44,671 bases of DNA from a virus: IMG/VR virus record IMGVR_UViG_3300005607_000006, positions 1 to 44,671 of that record. The stretch is one strand, 5' to 3'. The position numbers and the translations under genes were made by a program. Below are positions 1-6,938 of this stretch, piece by piece. Position 1 is the first letter of the stretch, and every line of letters begins with the position of its first letter. The notes under the pieces are model-generated. The model saw nothing but the letters and a program-made list of their open reading frames with translations. It made no database searches and was not told the origin of the DNA.

Positions 1-27
1 TTGAACCCTTGACCTGCGCATTACGAG
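1..27. repeat. left copy of 27-bp direct repeat (att core)
   Basis: These 27 bases recur exactly at 44645-44671. They match a tRNA-Thr from the T-loop back to the anticodon loop, read on the minus strand. Such a repeat is expected either at both ends of a prophage integrated in a tRNA gene or at the ends of a circular contig. The bases to the right of this copy do not continue the tRNA, so this is the phage-side junction. Confidence 0.8.
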
Positions 28-181
28 GGCTTTGGACTTACGTCTCATATTTCTCAATCTTCTCAAATGTCCAATAGAAATAGTCCTAATATACTCTATA
101 CCATATTACTACATATTATGAATGATGGGAAGAATGAGATAAATATGCTGGCCAGTTGGGACAAAGTTGGGACACAACTGA
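28..181. other. non-coding left end next to att
   Basis: No convincing gene is seen. The stretch is AT-rich. It carries an 11-bp tandem direct repeat based on AGTTGGGACA at 154-163 and 165-174. Its bases and reading frame resemble the 3' end of the integrase gene (44558-44587), where AGTTGG-ACAA is also doubled. It may be a decayed integrase tail or integrase arm-binding sequence; this is inference only. Confidence 0.35.
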
Positions 182-490
182 TTATGATAAATACTGACTT
201 CCCACTGGCATCGTATGGAATCTGTCGTCAATGCCCTCAGTCGGCTCTCCTATCTTATCCCCTTCTATCTCGAAGCGCATAATGCTGTGGGCATTACAGC
301 ATGGGCAAACTATCAGAAGTGGCACCTCAACCTGATGCACATGATAGTCTGCAAATACGGTGGCGATAACGCGTAAATATCTCTGCTGTATCTGCGTTGA
401 AAATAATGCTCCACACGCCGTGCACGCAACCACATTTGTAGGCTCCGGCAATGTGAGAAACCCTGTGACCTCTTTAACGCGTAAGCGCAT
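182..490 (-). CDS. small zinc-ribbon-like protein
   Basis: A 102-residue protein with two Cys pairs, CTAC near residue 23 and CPCC near residue 62. The spacing is typical of a rubredoxin-like zinc ribbon binding one metal ion. No signal peptide or membrane segment is seen. A strong ribosome site (AAGGAGA) lies just before the ATG. It is the last gene of the long leftward transcript, after three small coiled-coil or membrane proteins. The function is unknown; metal binding is inferred from the Cys pattern only. Confidence 0.7.
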   Translation of the reverse strand: MRLRVKEVTGFLTLPEPTNVVACTACGALFSTQIQQRYLRVIATVFADYHVHQVEVPLLIVCPCCNAHSIMRFEIEGDKIGEPTEGIDDRFHTMPVGSQYLS

Positions 491-505
491 TTTTTCTCCT
501 TATCA

Positions 506-751
506 TCACACTCCCAACTTTTTTAACGCTATTAAAATTAGTATCGGAATCATCCCCCCAAGCAGCGACCAAATCCCCGCTTTTAGATTCAGTATGCCAA
601 TGTTACGATCAAACTCTTCCGCTTTTCTCTCCAACTTCTCTATCCTATATTCAAGCCTGTCAAGCCCTGAGAGCACAACCCTCTTATACTCATTCCACGA
701 GAGTTCATCTGAGTCAATGTGACGTGTGCCGGGGTGTTGTCTCTCATCCAC
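506..751 (-). CDS. coiled-coil protein with C-terminal membrane segment, holin-like
   Basis: An 81-residue protein. Residues about 25-50 form a charged amphipathic helix (LEYRIEKLERKAEEF). A hydrophobic stretch follows near the C-terminus (GIWSLLGGMIPILILIALK), with a short basic end. This architecture resembles XhlA-type phage holins or holin accessory proteins, which are small coiled-coil proteins with one C-terminal membrane helix. It lies directly downstream of another membrane coiled-coil protein, as lysis genes often do. A role in lysis is inferred from shape and position; no sequence family was firmly recognised. Confidence 0.65.
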   Translation of the reverse strand: MDERQHPGTRHIDSDELSWNEYKRVVLSGLDRLEYRIEKLERKAEEFDRNIGILNLKAGIWSLLGGMIPILILIALKKLGV

Positions 752-754
752 CTT

Positions 755-1264
755 CTATTTCCCTTTCTCGATAGTTTTTAACTTCTCCATCAAGATATTT
801 TGTCTCTGTTCGCAGCTGTTGAGCATCCCTTCATATTTATATATTTCCATTTTAAGGGATTTAATCTGTTTCTCTATAGTTGCGACATTTGGATTAAGTT
901 TGCTGATTCGTGTATATAGTGAGGCTAAATCTATTGCATACTGATTTACTGATGCTCTATATGTATCAATCAGAGTTCTGTTTCTCTTAACCTCATCGTC
1001 AAGTATCAGATACTGTTTTTTTAGCTCTTCAAGATGTGCAACTGTCTTTTCCCTTTCCGCTTCAAATCTTGCAATATTTTGATTGTTTGCCTCTATAGCT
1101 TTGTTGAGATCGCTATACGTAAGAATGCGCGGAGCAAGAGAGAGCATAAAGACAAATAAAAGCGCAAGGGCAAGAAAGAGCGCAGCAGCCCAGAAGGTTT
1201 TACGAGTAAAACCTTCATCTATTGGCAACATCCCGCGCCACCGCTTAGGATCGAGTTTCACCAT
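755..1264 (-). CDS. membrane-anchored coiled-coil protein, spanin-like
   Basis: A 169-residue protein. One N-terminal membrane helix (about residues 24-45, WAAALFLALALLFVFML) is followed by about 110 residues of predicted coiled coil rich in E, K, L and N. This is the layout of an inner-membrane spanin or other periplasmic-spanning phage lysis protein, although these are usually shorter. Two lipoproteins further upstream (1977-3052) could be outer-membrane partners, but that pairing is speculation. It is tightly spaced with the genes at 506-751 and 1268-1456, so the three are probably co-transcribed and translated together. Confidence 0.65.
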   Translation of the reverse strand: MVKLDPKRWRGMLPIDEGFTRKTFWAAALFLALALLFVFMLSLAPRILTYSDLNKAIEANNQNIARFEAEREKTVAHLEELKKQYLILDDEVKRNRTLIDTYRASVNQYAIDLASLYTRISKLNPNVATIEKQIKSLKMEIYKYEGMLNSCEQRQNILMEKLKTIEKGK

Positions 1265-1267
1265 AGC

Positions 1268-1456
1268 CTATTCCCTCCGAGGCTTGCGCCTGTACTCTTT
1301 ATCCTCGCCATCCCAAATCACGTTGATACGCTCAAAATCAAACAATGCCTTCTCAAGCAGAATCCGAAGAGCCTTCTCCCACGTAATATGAAACCCGTTG
1401 GCTATAATGTTTACCTTTTCATCCAAATCTCTGGGGACCATCCTTGAGACCGCCAT
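1268..1456 (-). CDS. small ribbon-helix-helix-like protein
   Basis: A 62-residue basic protein. The pattern MAVSRMVPRDLDEKVNIIAN followed by two helices resembles the ribbon-helix-helix fold, with a short strand and then helix-turn-helix, as used by small CopG/Arc-type DNA-binding proteins. It ends in a basic tail. The stop lies 4 nt before the next gene. The ribosome site is purine-rich (GGAGGCAGGAGA) but lies about 15 nt upstream. A DNA-binding role is a guess from the fold pattern. Confidence 0.55.
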   Translation of the reverse strand: MAVSRMVPRDLDEKVNIIANGFHITWEKALRILLEKALFDFERINVIWDGEDKEYRRKPRRE

Positions 1457-1536
1457 AGAACCTTTTCTCCTGCCTCCCTACGTCCGACACTTCCAGGGCC
1501 TGAGCTGTGATCCTTGATCGAATGTGTCAGACAAAT

Positions 1537-1932
1537 TTAAGTTTTTCTTGTCAACGCTCCGAGATCCTGATACATAGACATAGGGTCATACGTTACCCAC
1601 ATGTCCCTCGCTTTCGGCTCGAATGCACCGAGATTATCGAGATACATTTCTATTGCCTCAATCCAATTGCTCACTTTGCTCATATTCCCATTTGTTTGTT
1701 GGTATACAGCCTGCCCTATCTCATATACCAACCGCACAGTAGCATCCTCAACCCTTGCGAATACGGGCAAGGTCTTGAGGTATGCAATATTCACCTCTCG
1801 CACTGCTGCAGGTTCAGGTGAGGGAGCGAACTGTGGCTTCGAGAAAAGCTGCTGCAAGATAGAAACTATCTCTGCCCAGGGAATTTGAGCGAGTATTTGA
1901 AAAATCGCAATGATAACTTGTAGAGCGTTCAT
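1537..1932 (-). CDS. hypothetical protein with N-terminal hydrophobic segment
   Basis: A 131-residue protein read from the ATG at 1932, chosen because a perfect AGGAGGT site lies about 8 nt upstream; longer in-frame starts have no such site. The N-terminus (MNALQVIIAIFQILAQIPW) is hydrophobic and could be a membrane segment or a short amphipathic helix. A Pro-rich spacer (QFAPSPEPAAV) then leads to a mostly helical C-terminal half. No family was recognised. It sits just after a lipoprotein gene in the leftward operon. Confidence 0.6.
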   Translation of the reverse strand: MNALQVIIAIFQILAQIPWAEIVSILQQLFSKPQFAPSPEPAAVREVNIAYLKTLPVFARVEDATVRLVYEIGQAVYQQTNGNMSKVSNWIEAIEMYLDNLGAFEPKARDMWVTYDPMSMYQDLGALTRKT

Positions 1933-1976
1933 TCTATTTACCTCCTGTCTTTCGATTAACGCTTCAAAAGGAGTAG

Positions 1977-2540
1977 TCACGCTTTACTCTTCCAGCCGAT
2001 AAGACCGATAAGATTCCCACTTACGTAGAAGGGCCCGGGCACGACTGCCCTGGGTGCCTGCGCCATGTAGCGCATCTGAGGAATAACTCCCCCAAGCGCA
2101 TCCTTGATACCGTTTGCCACCGCTCCCGCGAACAACGAGAGATCAGCAGGCGTTGTAACTCCTTTCCATACCGTATTTAATATTCCCGCCGCAACTGTTG
2201 CCCCTGAGACAAAATACGCCGCATAAGCCGGGTCCACCACCTCAAGCTTAGAATTAATCTGATTAAAGAGATTCACGACATCCTGAGCAATTACCGAAGC
2301 GGTAATGCTGTTGGACGATATTAGCGTTGTGATGTCCGTATAAGCATAGCCCATGTATTGCTCAATTGGGGCAACCAGATCGGGACGCTTAGCCTGGACA
2401 AATGTGAGAGTCCCTTTAAGCAGCCCGGAAAATGCGCCCTGTATGGTTGCAGCTAAATCAATTTTGCTGACTATCATCCCCCCAGCGCAACCTGCTAGTA
2501 TCAAGCCTAAAACAAGTGCTAAGATTCTTTTGTTTTTCAT
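1977..2540 (-). CDS. lipoprotein, unknown function
   Basis: A 187-residue protein read from the ATG at 2540, which has an AAGGAG site. It has a short basic N-terminus, a hydrophobic core and a lipobox LAGC with the acylated Cys at residue 18, so it should be a membrane-anchored lipoprotein processed by signal peptidase II. The mature part is Ala/Gly/Val-rich with several hydrophobic helices near the C-terminus. The start codon overlaps the stop of the upstream lipoprotein gene (ATGA), which indicates translational coupling. The function is unknown. A lysis (outer spanin) or lysogenic-conversion role is possible; it is longer than usual outer spanins. Confidence 0.7.
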   Translation of the reverse strand: MKNKRILALVLGLILAGCAGGMIVSKIDLAATIQGAFSGLLKGTLTFVQAKRPDLVAPIEQYMGYAYTDITTLISSNSITASVIAQDVVNLFNQINSKLEVVDPAYAAYFVSGATVAAGILNTVWKGVTTPADLSLFAGAVANGIKDALGGVIPQMRYMAQAPRAVVPGPFYVSGNLIGLIGWKSKA

Positions 2541-3052
2541 TTGCCTCTCCTTTGTGGCATCAAGAATTTTGTACATTTATTTGGAACATCTTCTTTGACT
2601 TCTTTTGGGCATTTGCCTAATTGAACGCAAACATCCCTCCACTCATGGGCATCGTAAGCGAGCCGTCCATTAGGAGTATCCATCGCAAGGATGATATAGT
2701 TTTCAGGATCATGAATGTGATACTCTCCTCCGCACCACGAATGATATGGGCACTCGAATTGTTTGGGCACTATGATATACCTGAACTCTAATCCCATATC
2801 GGGCGTGATTTTTGTATTATATTGAGTCTGCATACACCATTCGAAATTGTTGTAATCAGTGTCGAGTTGGGCTAAAAGCCAGCTATTGGCAGGGCAATCA
2901 ACCTTATAGCAGCTAACCTTGAAGTGATAATCAAGAGTTTCCACATAGTAGAGATTGAGCAGGGCATTACGGTCAATCTTGTCGGCAGTCAGAGAAGCAC
3001 AACCTGCAAATAGAAATACTCCCGCTAAGAAAGCTAAGATTCTATTGTTCAT
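2537..3052 (-). CDS. cysteine-rich lipoprotein, unknown function
   Basis: A 171-residue protein with an N-terminal signal and lipobox FAGC (Cys 18). The mature domain has about nine further cysteines, many in pairs (SCYKVDC, CPYHSWC, VCVQLGKC), which suggests disulfide bonds outside the cytoplasm. A His-rich section, EYHIHDPENY, and a later AHEWRDVC could bind a metal ion, but no HExxH motif is present. It overlaps the 3' end of the upstream gene by about 11 nt and is coupled to the next lipoprotein gene by an ATGA overlap. No family was recognised. Confidence 0.7.
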   Translation of the reverse strand: MNNRILAFLAGVFLFAGCASLTADKIDRNALLNLYYVETLDYHFKVSCYKVDCPANSWLLAQLDTDYNNFEWCMQTQYNTKITPDMGLEFRYIIVPKQFECPYHSWCGGEYHIHDPENYIILAMDTPNGRLAYDAHEWRDVCVQLGKCPKEVKEDVPNKCTKFLMPQRRGK

Positions 3053-3575
3053 GTTTTTTACTTAAAATCTCAAATCTTATTTCATCAGCCTTAGCTTTTG
3101 CATTCGTGTAGCAAAGTCTTACATGAAGCGCATCTGACTCATTAGGGCACGAATTAATTTGTACGGCTATATCGTTTAGCTCTTGAGCGTATTGATTGGC
3201 AGTATCTATTGTTCTAGCAGCTTCGAGAGCACTGAGAGCGTCCTGCTGTGCTCGCTCTATTTGTTCTTGCGTTGGCTGATTTTCAATATCGCTTAAATCT
3301 TTCACAGCCTCCCATGCGCTTTCGACTGCAAGGTCTACTACTTTCCTGAGTTCAGGAGAGATACTCGCTTTCTGTATGTGCTTATCAAATATGCTCCACA
3401 CCGCATCAACTAGATTTGGATTGTCAGTCTGAGTGTTTATATAATCCAGGAGAGAAGCGCATCCAGCGTTGACAATCTCAAGGACATCTTGTTTCTCCGT
3501 ATCTGACAAGTCTTTTGCCGACAGACGCTTCTCAAACTGCTCTTTCCAAATACTCATTTCATCTAAGTAATCCAT
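3042..3575 (-). CDS. helical cytoplasmic protein, unknown
   Basis: A 177-residue, acidic, probably all-helical protein with no signal peptide or membrane segment. It is rich in Ala, Gln and Glu, with long stretches that could form coiled coil (from about residue 100 on). The start may alternatively be the second Met (MSIWKEQF). It lies in the tightly packed left-end operon between a broken membrane peptide and the Cys-rich lipoprotein. No family was recognised. Confidence 0.6.
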   Translation of the reverse strand: MDYLDEMSIWKEQFEKRLSAKDLSDTEKQDVLEIVNAGCASLLDYINTQTDNPNLVDAVWSIFDKHIQKASISPELRKVVDLAVESAWEAVKDLSDIENQPTQEQIERAQQDALSALEAARTIDTANQYAQELNDIAVQINSCPNESDALHVRLCYTNAKAKADEIRFEILSKKHEQ

Positions 3576-3590
3576 GTTTGCCTCCCTGCG

Positions 3591-3667
3591 TCAGTTTTTC
3601 ACTCCATAGAAAAAGAGCCAGATTGTAAACATAATTGCAGCCCACACGAGAAATATCGTTACCCCAT
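3591..3667 (-). pseudogene. frameshifted single-TM small peptide
   Basis: An AAAGGAG site with good spacing precedes ATG-GGG-TAA at 3667. If the run of four G were five, the reading would continue for 25 residues as a single membrane helix (VTIFLVWAAIMFTIWLFF) ending GVKN and TGA. The reading frame, ribosome site and fit between its neighbours (gaps of 4 nt and 15 nt) suggest a real small membrane protein gene that has lost one G. The cause could be mutation, a sequencing or assembly error in the homopolymer, or ribosomal slippage. Confidence 0.5.
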
Positions 3668-3671
3668 TAAG

Positions 3672-4088
3672 CTATCTCCTTTCACAGTTCAATTTGCCTT
3701 TCGCGTATCTTCTTCCCAATAACCCGTCGAATTCCTTTACAACCTCAGCCTTTACCATCTCCGCCTCGTCTTTCGATACTGCCCATTTTGTGCCTTTATA
3801 CTTGTTCATCAAATACAGACTTAAATCACTCTGTGAGAACCCTGCTATGCCCACCACCCTTGCGAGCACAAGAGGATCATGTTCTGCAAATGCGAGCACC
3901 TGCATTGCTACAGCCTTTCTCTCTATAGAGAGCCTGGGAAACATTGCATCTTGTGTTTTCTTGCTCTCTTTAGCGGCTTTTGTGAGCGCCTCTTTCTGCT
4001 CTTTTCTCTGTTCTGGTGTGAGCGGGTGGGCAAAAGTACCCACGCTAAATATCATTAGTAGAATCAGAATCATTATCAATTTGACCAT
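3672..4088 (-). CDS. secreted or periplasmic hypothetical protein
   Basis: A 138-residue protein with a clear N-terminal signal peptide (MVKLIMILILLMIFSVGTFA, cleavage after about residue 20). The rest is charged and helical (LTPEQRKEQKEALTKAAKES...). It has no Cys lipobox and no second membrane segment. An AGGAGA ribosome site precedes the ATG. The first 44 nt lie inside the upstream gene in another frame. The function is unknown; it belongs to the set of exported proteins at the left end of the element. Confidence 0.65.
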   Translation of the reverse strand: MVKLIMILILLMIFSVGTFAHPLTPEQRKEQKEALTKAAKESKKTQDAMFPRLSIERKAVAMQVLAFAEHDPLVLARVVGIAGFSQSDLSLYLMNKYKGTKWAVSKDEAEMVKAEVVKEFDGLLGRRYAKGKLNCERR

Positions 4089-4446
4089 TTAAATTCTCCT
4101 GTAATGGAAATTCCCGCCTCTCCCAATTTTCTCCAGTTTTATGCATGTAACCTTTCATTCTTATCCGCCTATTAAAGCGTGCCTTAAGGAGCATCGAGAA
4201 CCCTGCCATCCAGGGTTTAATATCCATGACCTGAAAAATCTCCATCACGAACTCGATCTCTTCTCGTATCTCTTGATATGTAAGATATGACGAGTACCTC
4301 CATTTCCCTGCTATTATGAACCCTGCACCGTATGCGTGCATCATGTTTTTTACCCGCTTGGTTGTCTCGCACTCGGCATAAAGGGCATCTCCCATCTCTT
4401 GCTCTTCCATCACTTTCTTTATCTCTTGCTCTTCTACTTTGTTCAT
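4045..4446 (-). CDS. hypothetical protein
   Basis: A 133-residue, highly charged soluble protein. The N-terminus is Glu/Lys-rich (EEQEIKKVMEEQEMG). The middle (about 35-65) contains Gly and Tyr residues (YGAGFIIAGKWRYSSY). The tail is acidic and Asp/Ser-rich (DNDSDSTNDI). No Shine-Dalgarno sequence is seen before the ATG; the leader is pyrimidine-rich. It is the first gene after the large adhesin gene and a 139-nt spacer. No family was recognised. Confidence 0.55.
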   Translation of the reverse strand: MNKVEEQEIKKVMEEQEMGDALYAECETTKRVKNMMHAYGAGFIIAGKWRYSSYLTYQEIREEIEFVMEIFQVMDIKPWMAGFSMLLKARFNRRIRMKGYMHKTGENWERREFPLQENLNGQIDNDSDSTNDI

Positions 4447-4585
4447 TTAAGCATCAAAAAAGGAGGTAAGGCATCTCAAGACCGTTAAACCATTTTGGAT
4501 GGGCGCATGGCTGCCTTTCTCCTTGAGGCTGGCTCTTGAGAGTGGATTTGCCTCGACCTCAAAAATTTAATTAGCCCTTTCGTTT
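4447..4585. other. spacer after the large adhesin gene
   Basis: No gene is seen. An 8-bp inverted repeat, TCTCAAGA at 4474-4481 and TCTTGAGA at 4534-4541, could form a weak hairpin in the leftward transcript. On that strand it is followed by CCTCC and a run of six T (4453-4458), so a weak terminator is possible. A perfect AGGAGGT is present on the + strand with no gene behind it. Confidence 0.35.
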
Positions 4586-6925
4586 TCAATGCAATAGCCG
4601 TCCCTGCTCCCACGAAGGTTGACAAACATAGTTTGTTTGTCTCGTGCAGGTAAACGCATTACCTGCTGGAGCAACCGTAATATCATCACTCCAGTTTGGC
4701 ACTATAAATCTTATTCCCCTCTCTGCTCCGCAGTTGTACGTCGCCTTACATGTATAGATATTTTGCTGTTGAGATGGACTCAAAGAAGGCGGGATAACCG
4801 GCGCAGGTACGTTTGACTGGATGTGATTCCCCCATGTTCCACTGCAATCGCCATCGCTAATTCTGTCGCAAGAAAATGATAGGCTGCTATCTATTACCTG
4901 CGAATTGATGCCCTGATAGCTGTATCCAATTAGGGTACCGCTCCCTGGCACGTGACATTCGTAATACGCCCTGCATGTGTAAATATTGATTGCAGGTGTG
5001 GTATCAGGCGCGGGAGTAGGATTGGGATAACCAGCATAATGCATTACTCTTACCACAGGTGGCTGTGCGGGCACAGCCGTTGATGAGAATTTGCACCCTC
5101 CCCATTGAGCAGGTGTATTGTCCGTTGCCGATGTTCCGAATCCAATTTGCTGCACATAGGCGTGCGCATCCACATCCTGCACCATAAATTGACACGCATT
5201 TACCGAATCCGGCGCAACGTCCTCATCTATGTCCATGCACCCTTCCTCAGTCCATGATGAGTCGGCGATGGCATTGTTGAGTGTGCCAAGCATGGCTACG
5301 GATTGAAGAACATTTGCCGTCGTCCATGTGAGTGTAGCCCCCCCGCCGTTTCCCTTGAGGGTGGTGTAGTGGTTCGTGATCGAGGACATGAGCTTTCTGC
5401 TCGTAACATCAAATGCCGTCGCAGGATAGACCTTAGAGAACCAAATTTCAAAAGAGTCGTCTGTGTATTCCGTCGCAGTTTGGTTCGATGCTACAGTCCC
5501 TCTCAGATCGGCATCGTTCTCTAGTAAGCACCAGCATAGCCGGTTCGGAGTTGGAGCTATGTTGTGGTGCCAGAGAACTTTAAGAGTCGTTCCGGTGTTG
5601 TTCCAGCTTGATGATTGATACCCTGTCCAATTGAAAACATTCGCCCTATTCCACGCGTATTCGTTGCAGTTACCATCAACCGTGATTGTCTGTGATCCCA
5701 GCTCAAGGATTTCGTATGAGAATGGAGTCGGGGTCGGGCTTGGTGTAGGAGTTGGTGTTGGCGTTGGCGTTGGCATTGGTGTTGGCGTTGGCGTTGGTGT
5801 TGGCGTTGGCGTTGGTGTTGGCGTTGGCGTTGGCGTTGGCATTGGTGTTGGCGTTGGCGTTGGTGTTGGCGTTGGCGTTGGAACAGGAGGCATATTCAGG
5901 ATTGCATCCTGGGAGGTTCCAGTCTGTCCGTTCTCTGTTGATTCGAAATGGTAGTGGTAAACAGTATTCGGCAGGAGGGAACCGACAATCACTGTATGTG
6001 ATGTATCGAGTATTGCATTGCCGCCGCACTGCTCATTCTGTATGGTTGTTCCTATGCAGACGTTATTAACTGTTGTTGGAATATCCGTGATCCATGAGCA
6101 TGTAGCTGATGTCGAGGTAAATACATTACACGATCCGCTTATAATCTGAGGGGTAGGTATTGGAGTTGGAGTAGGACTGGGAGTTGGAGTAGGACTGGGA
6201 GTTGGAGTAGGACTGGGAGTTGGAGTAGGACTGGGAGTTGGAGTAGGTCCGCCTATGGGTATGGCTTTTATAGCGTCTATTTTTGTTCCGCCTGATAGGG
6301 CGAAGAAGAAGCAGTGCCTCCCGGAAGGCACTACAAAGATTCGGGGGTTAATCCCTATGATACCCTTTGAGAAATTATCGTTACTTCCTGCCTCATTGAC
6401 ATAATCCCAATCATATTTAGCGCTGAATCCGTTATTGAACATTATCCACGCCTGAGCGTTATCAGGAGGCAATTTAACAGGCGCATCCACTTGAACCCAC
6501 GTGCGGTTTGCGCTCATGCTCGGCACTAAAGCTCTAACTTCAAGCTTGTAGTTATTCGCCGCGAAAGAACCACAAAGCTTGCTCTGCCCTGATGCGTATG
6601 GCTGACCAGAACCCAAATACACAACCGTACCTGAAGCAGATTGTGCGTCTGAGACGAATTGCGCCCCACCAGCTATAACAGCATCCGCAGCATTAGCGCA
6701 GTAACCATCTGCACATGGGGTGAAGGCATCCGCTTTAGAGCAATTTGGGTCGGCAGAATCTATGAGATGATTGCCATCATTGTCTATACCATCCGAACAC
6801 GTCTGGTCGCCGCCAGGACCTTCGGGGACGGATGGCACCATGGCGGAATGAATGCACGAGGCGCCGACTATAGAGCCAATAATGATGAGAAGTCCCATGA
6901 GGTACCATCTAAAGTGTTTGATCAT
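4586..6925 (-). CDS. exported fibre/adhesin with Thr-Pro linkers and CBM9-like domain
   Basis: A 779-residue protein read from the ATG at 6925 (AGGAG close upstream), just past the stop of the spike gene; longer in-frame readings overlap that gene. The N-terminus has a hydrophobic segment (YLMGLLIIIGSIVGASC) acting as signal peptide, membrane anchor or imperfect lipobox. A CSDGIDNDGNHLID motif follows, of the type seen in secreted surface proteins. Next come a beta-rich domain, a TP linker (about 225-255), a fibronectin-like section, a second TP linker (about 348-395) and a beta domain resembling DOMON/CBM9 sugar-binding modules (about 400-610). The tail is Cys-rich with repeated YTCRAYYEC-like motifs. 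It probably binds surface glycans. An export signal is unusual for a virion fibre, so it may sit on the host surface instead. Confidence 0.75.
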   Translation of the reverse strand: MIKHFRWYLMGLLIIIGSIVGASCIHSAMVPSVPEGPGGDQTCSDGIDNDGNHLIDSADPNCSKADAFTPCADGYCANAADAVIAGGAQFVSDAQSASGTVVYLGSGQPYASGQSKLCGSFAANNYKLEVRALVPSMSANRTWVQVDAPVKLPPDNAQAWIMFNNGFSAKYDWDYVNEAGSNDNFSKGIIGINPRIFVVPSGRHCFFFALSGGTKIDAIKAIPIGGPTPTPSPTPTPSPTPTPSPTPTPSPTPTPIPTPQIISGSCNVFTSTSATCSWITDIPTTVNNVCIGTTIQNEQCGGNAILDTSHTVIVGSLLPNTVYHYHFESTENGQTGTSQDAILNMPPVPTPTPTPTPTPTPMPTPTPTPTPTPTPTPTPTPTPMPTPTPTPTPTPSPTPTPFSYEILELGSQTITVDGNCNEYAWNRANVFNWTGYQSSSWNNTGTTLKVLWHHNIAPTPNRLCWCLLENDADLRGTVASNQTATEYTDDSFEIWFSKVYPATAFDVTSRKLMSSITNHYTTLKGNGGGATLTWTTANVLQSVAMLGTLNNAIADSSWTEEGCMDIDEDVAPDSVNACQFMVQDVDAHAYVQQIGFGTSATDNTPAQWGGCKFSSTAVPAQPPVVRVMHYAGYPNPTPAPDTTPAINIYTCRAYYECHVPGSGTLIGYSYQGINSQVIDSSLSFSCDRISDGDCSGTWGNHIQSNVPAPVIPPSLSPSQQQNIYTCKATYNCGAERGIRFIVPNWSDDITVAPAGNAFTCTRQTNYVCQPSWEQGRLLH
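5739..5881. repeat. 6/12-bp tandem repeat coding Thr-Pro
   Basis: About 140 bp built from GGCGTTGGTGTT-type units lie inside the adhesin gene. Read leftward they encode alternating Thr-Pro with occasional Met. The units are multiples of 3, so copy-number changes keep the frame and only lengthen or shorten the linker. Confidence 0.85.
6163..6247. repeat. 18-bp tandem repeat, 4.7 copies
   Basis: The unit GAGTTGGAGTAGGACTGG repeats exactly four times from 6163, then partly. It encodes a Thr-Pro-Ser linker in the adhesin on the minus strand. Identical copies suggest recent expansion and in-frame length variation. Confidence 0.9.
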
Positions 6926-6938
6926 GTCTCCTAGTATC

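Noticed and set aside
1457-1536. Imperfect 9-bp inverted repeat (GTCCGACAC/GTGTCAGAC)
   Set aside because: It has a mismatch and a long loop; no clear terminator or operator features.
5631-6069. Long readings of Val-Gly, Leu-Ala and Asn-Ala repeats in other frames
   Set aside because: They are shadows of the Thr-Pro coding repeat in the adhesin gene.
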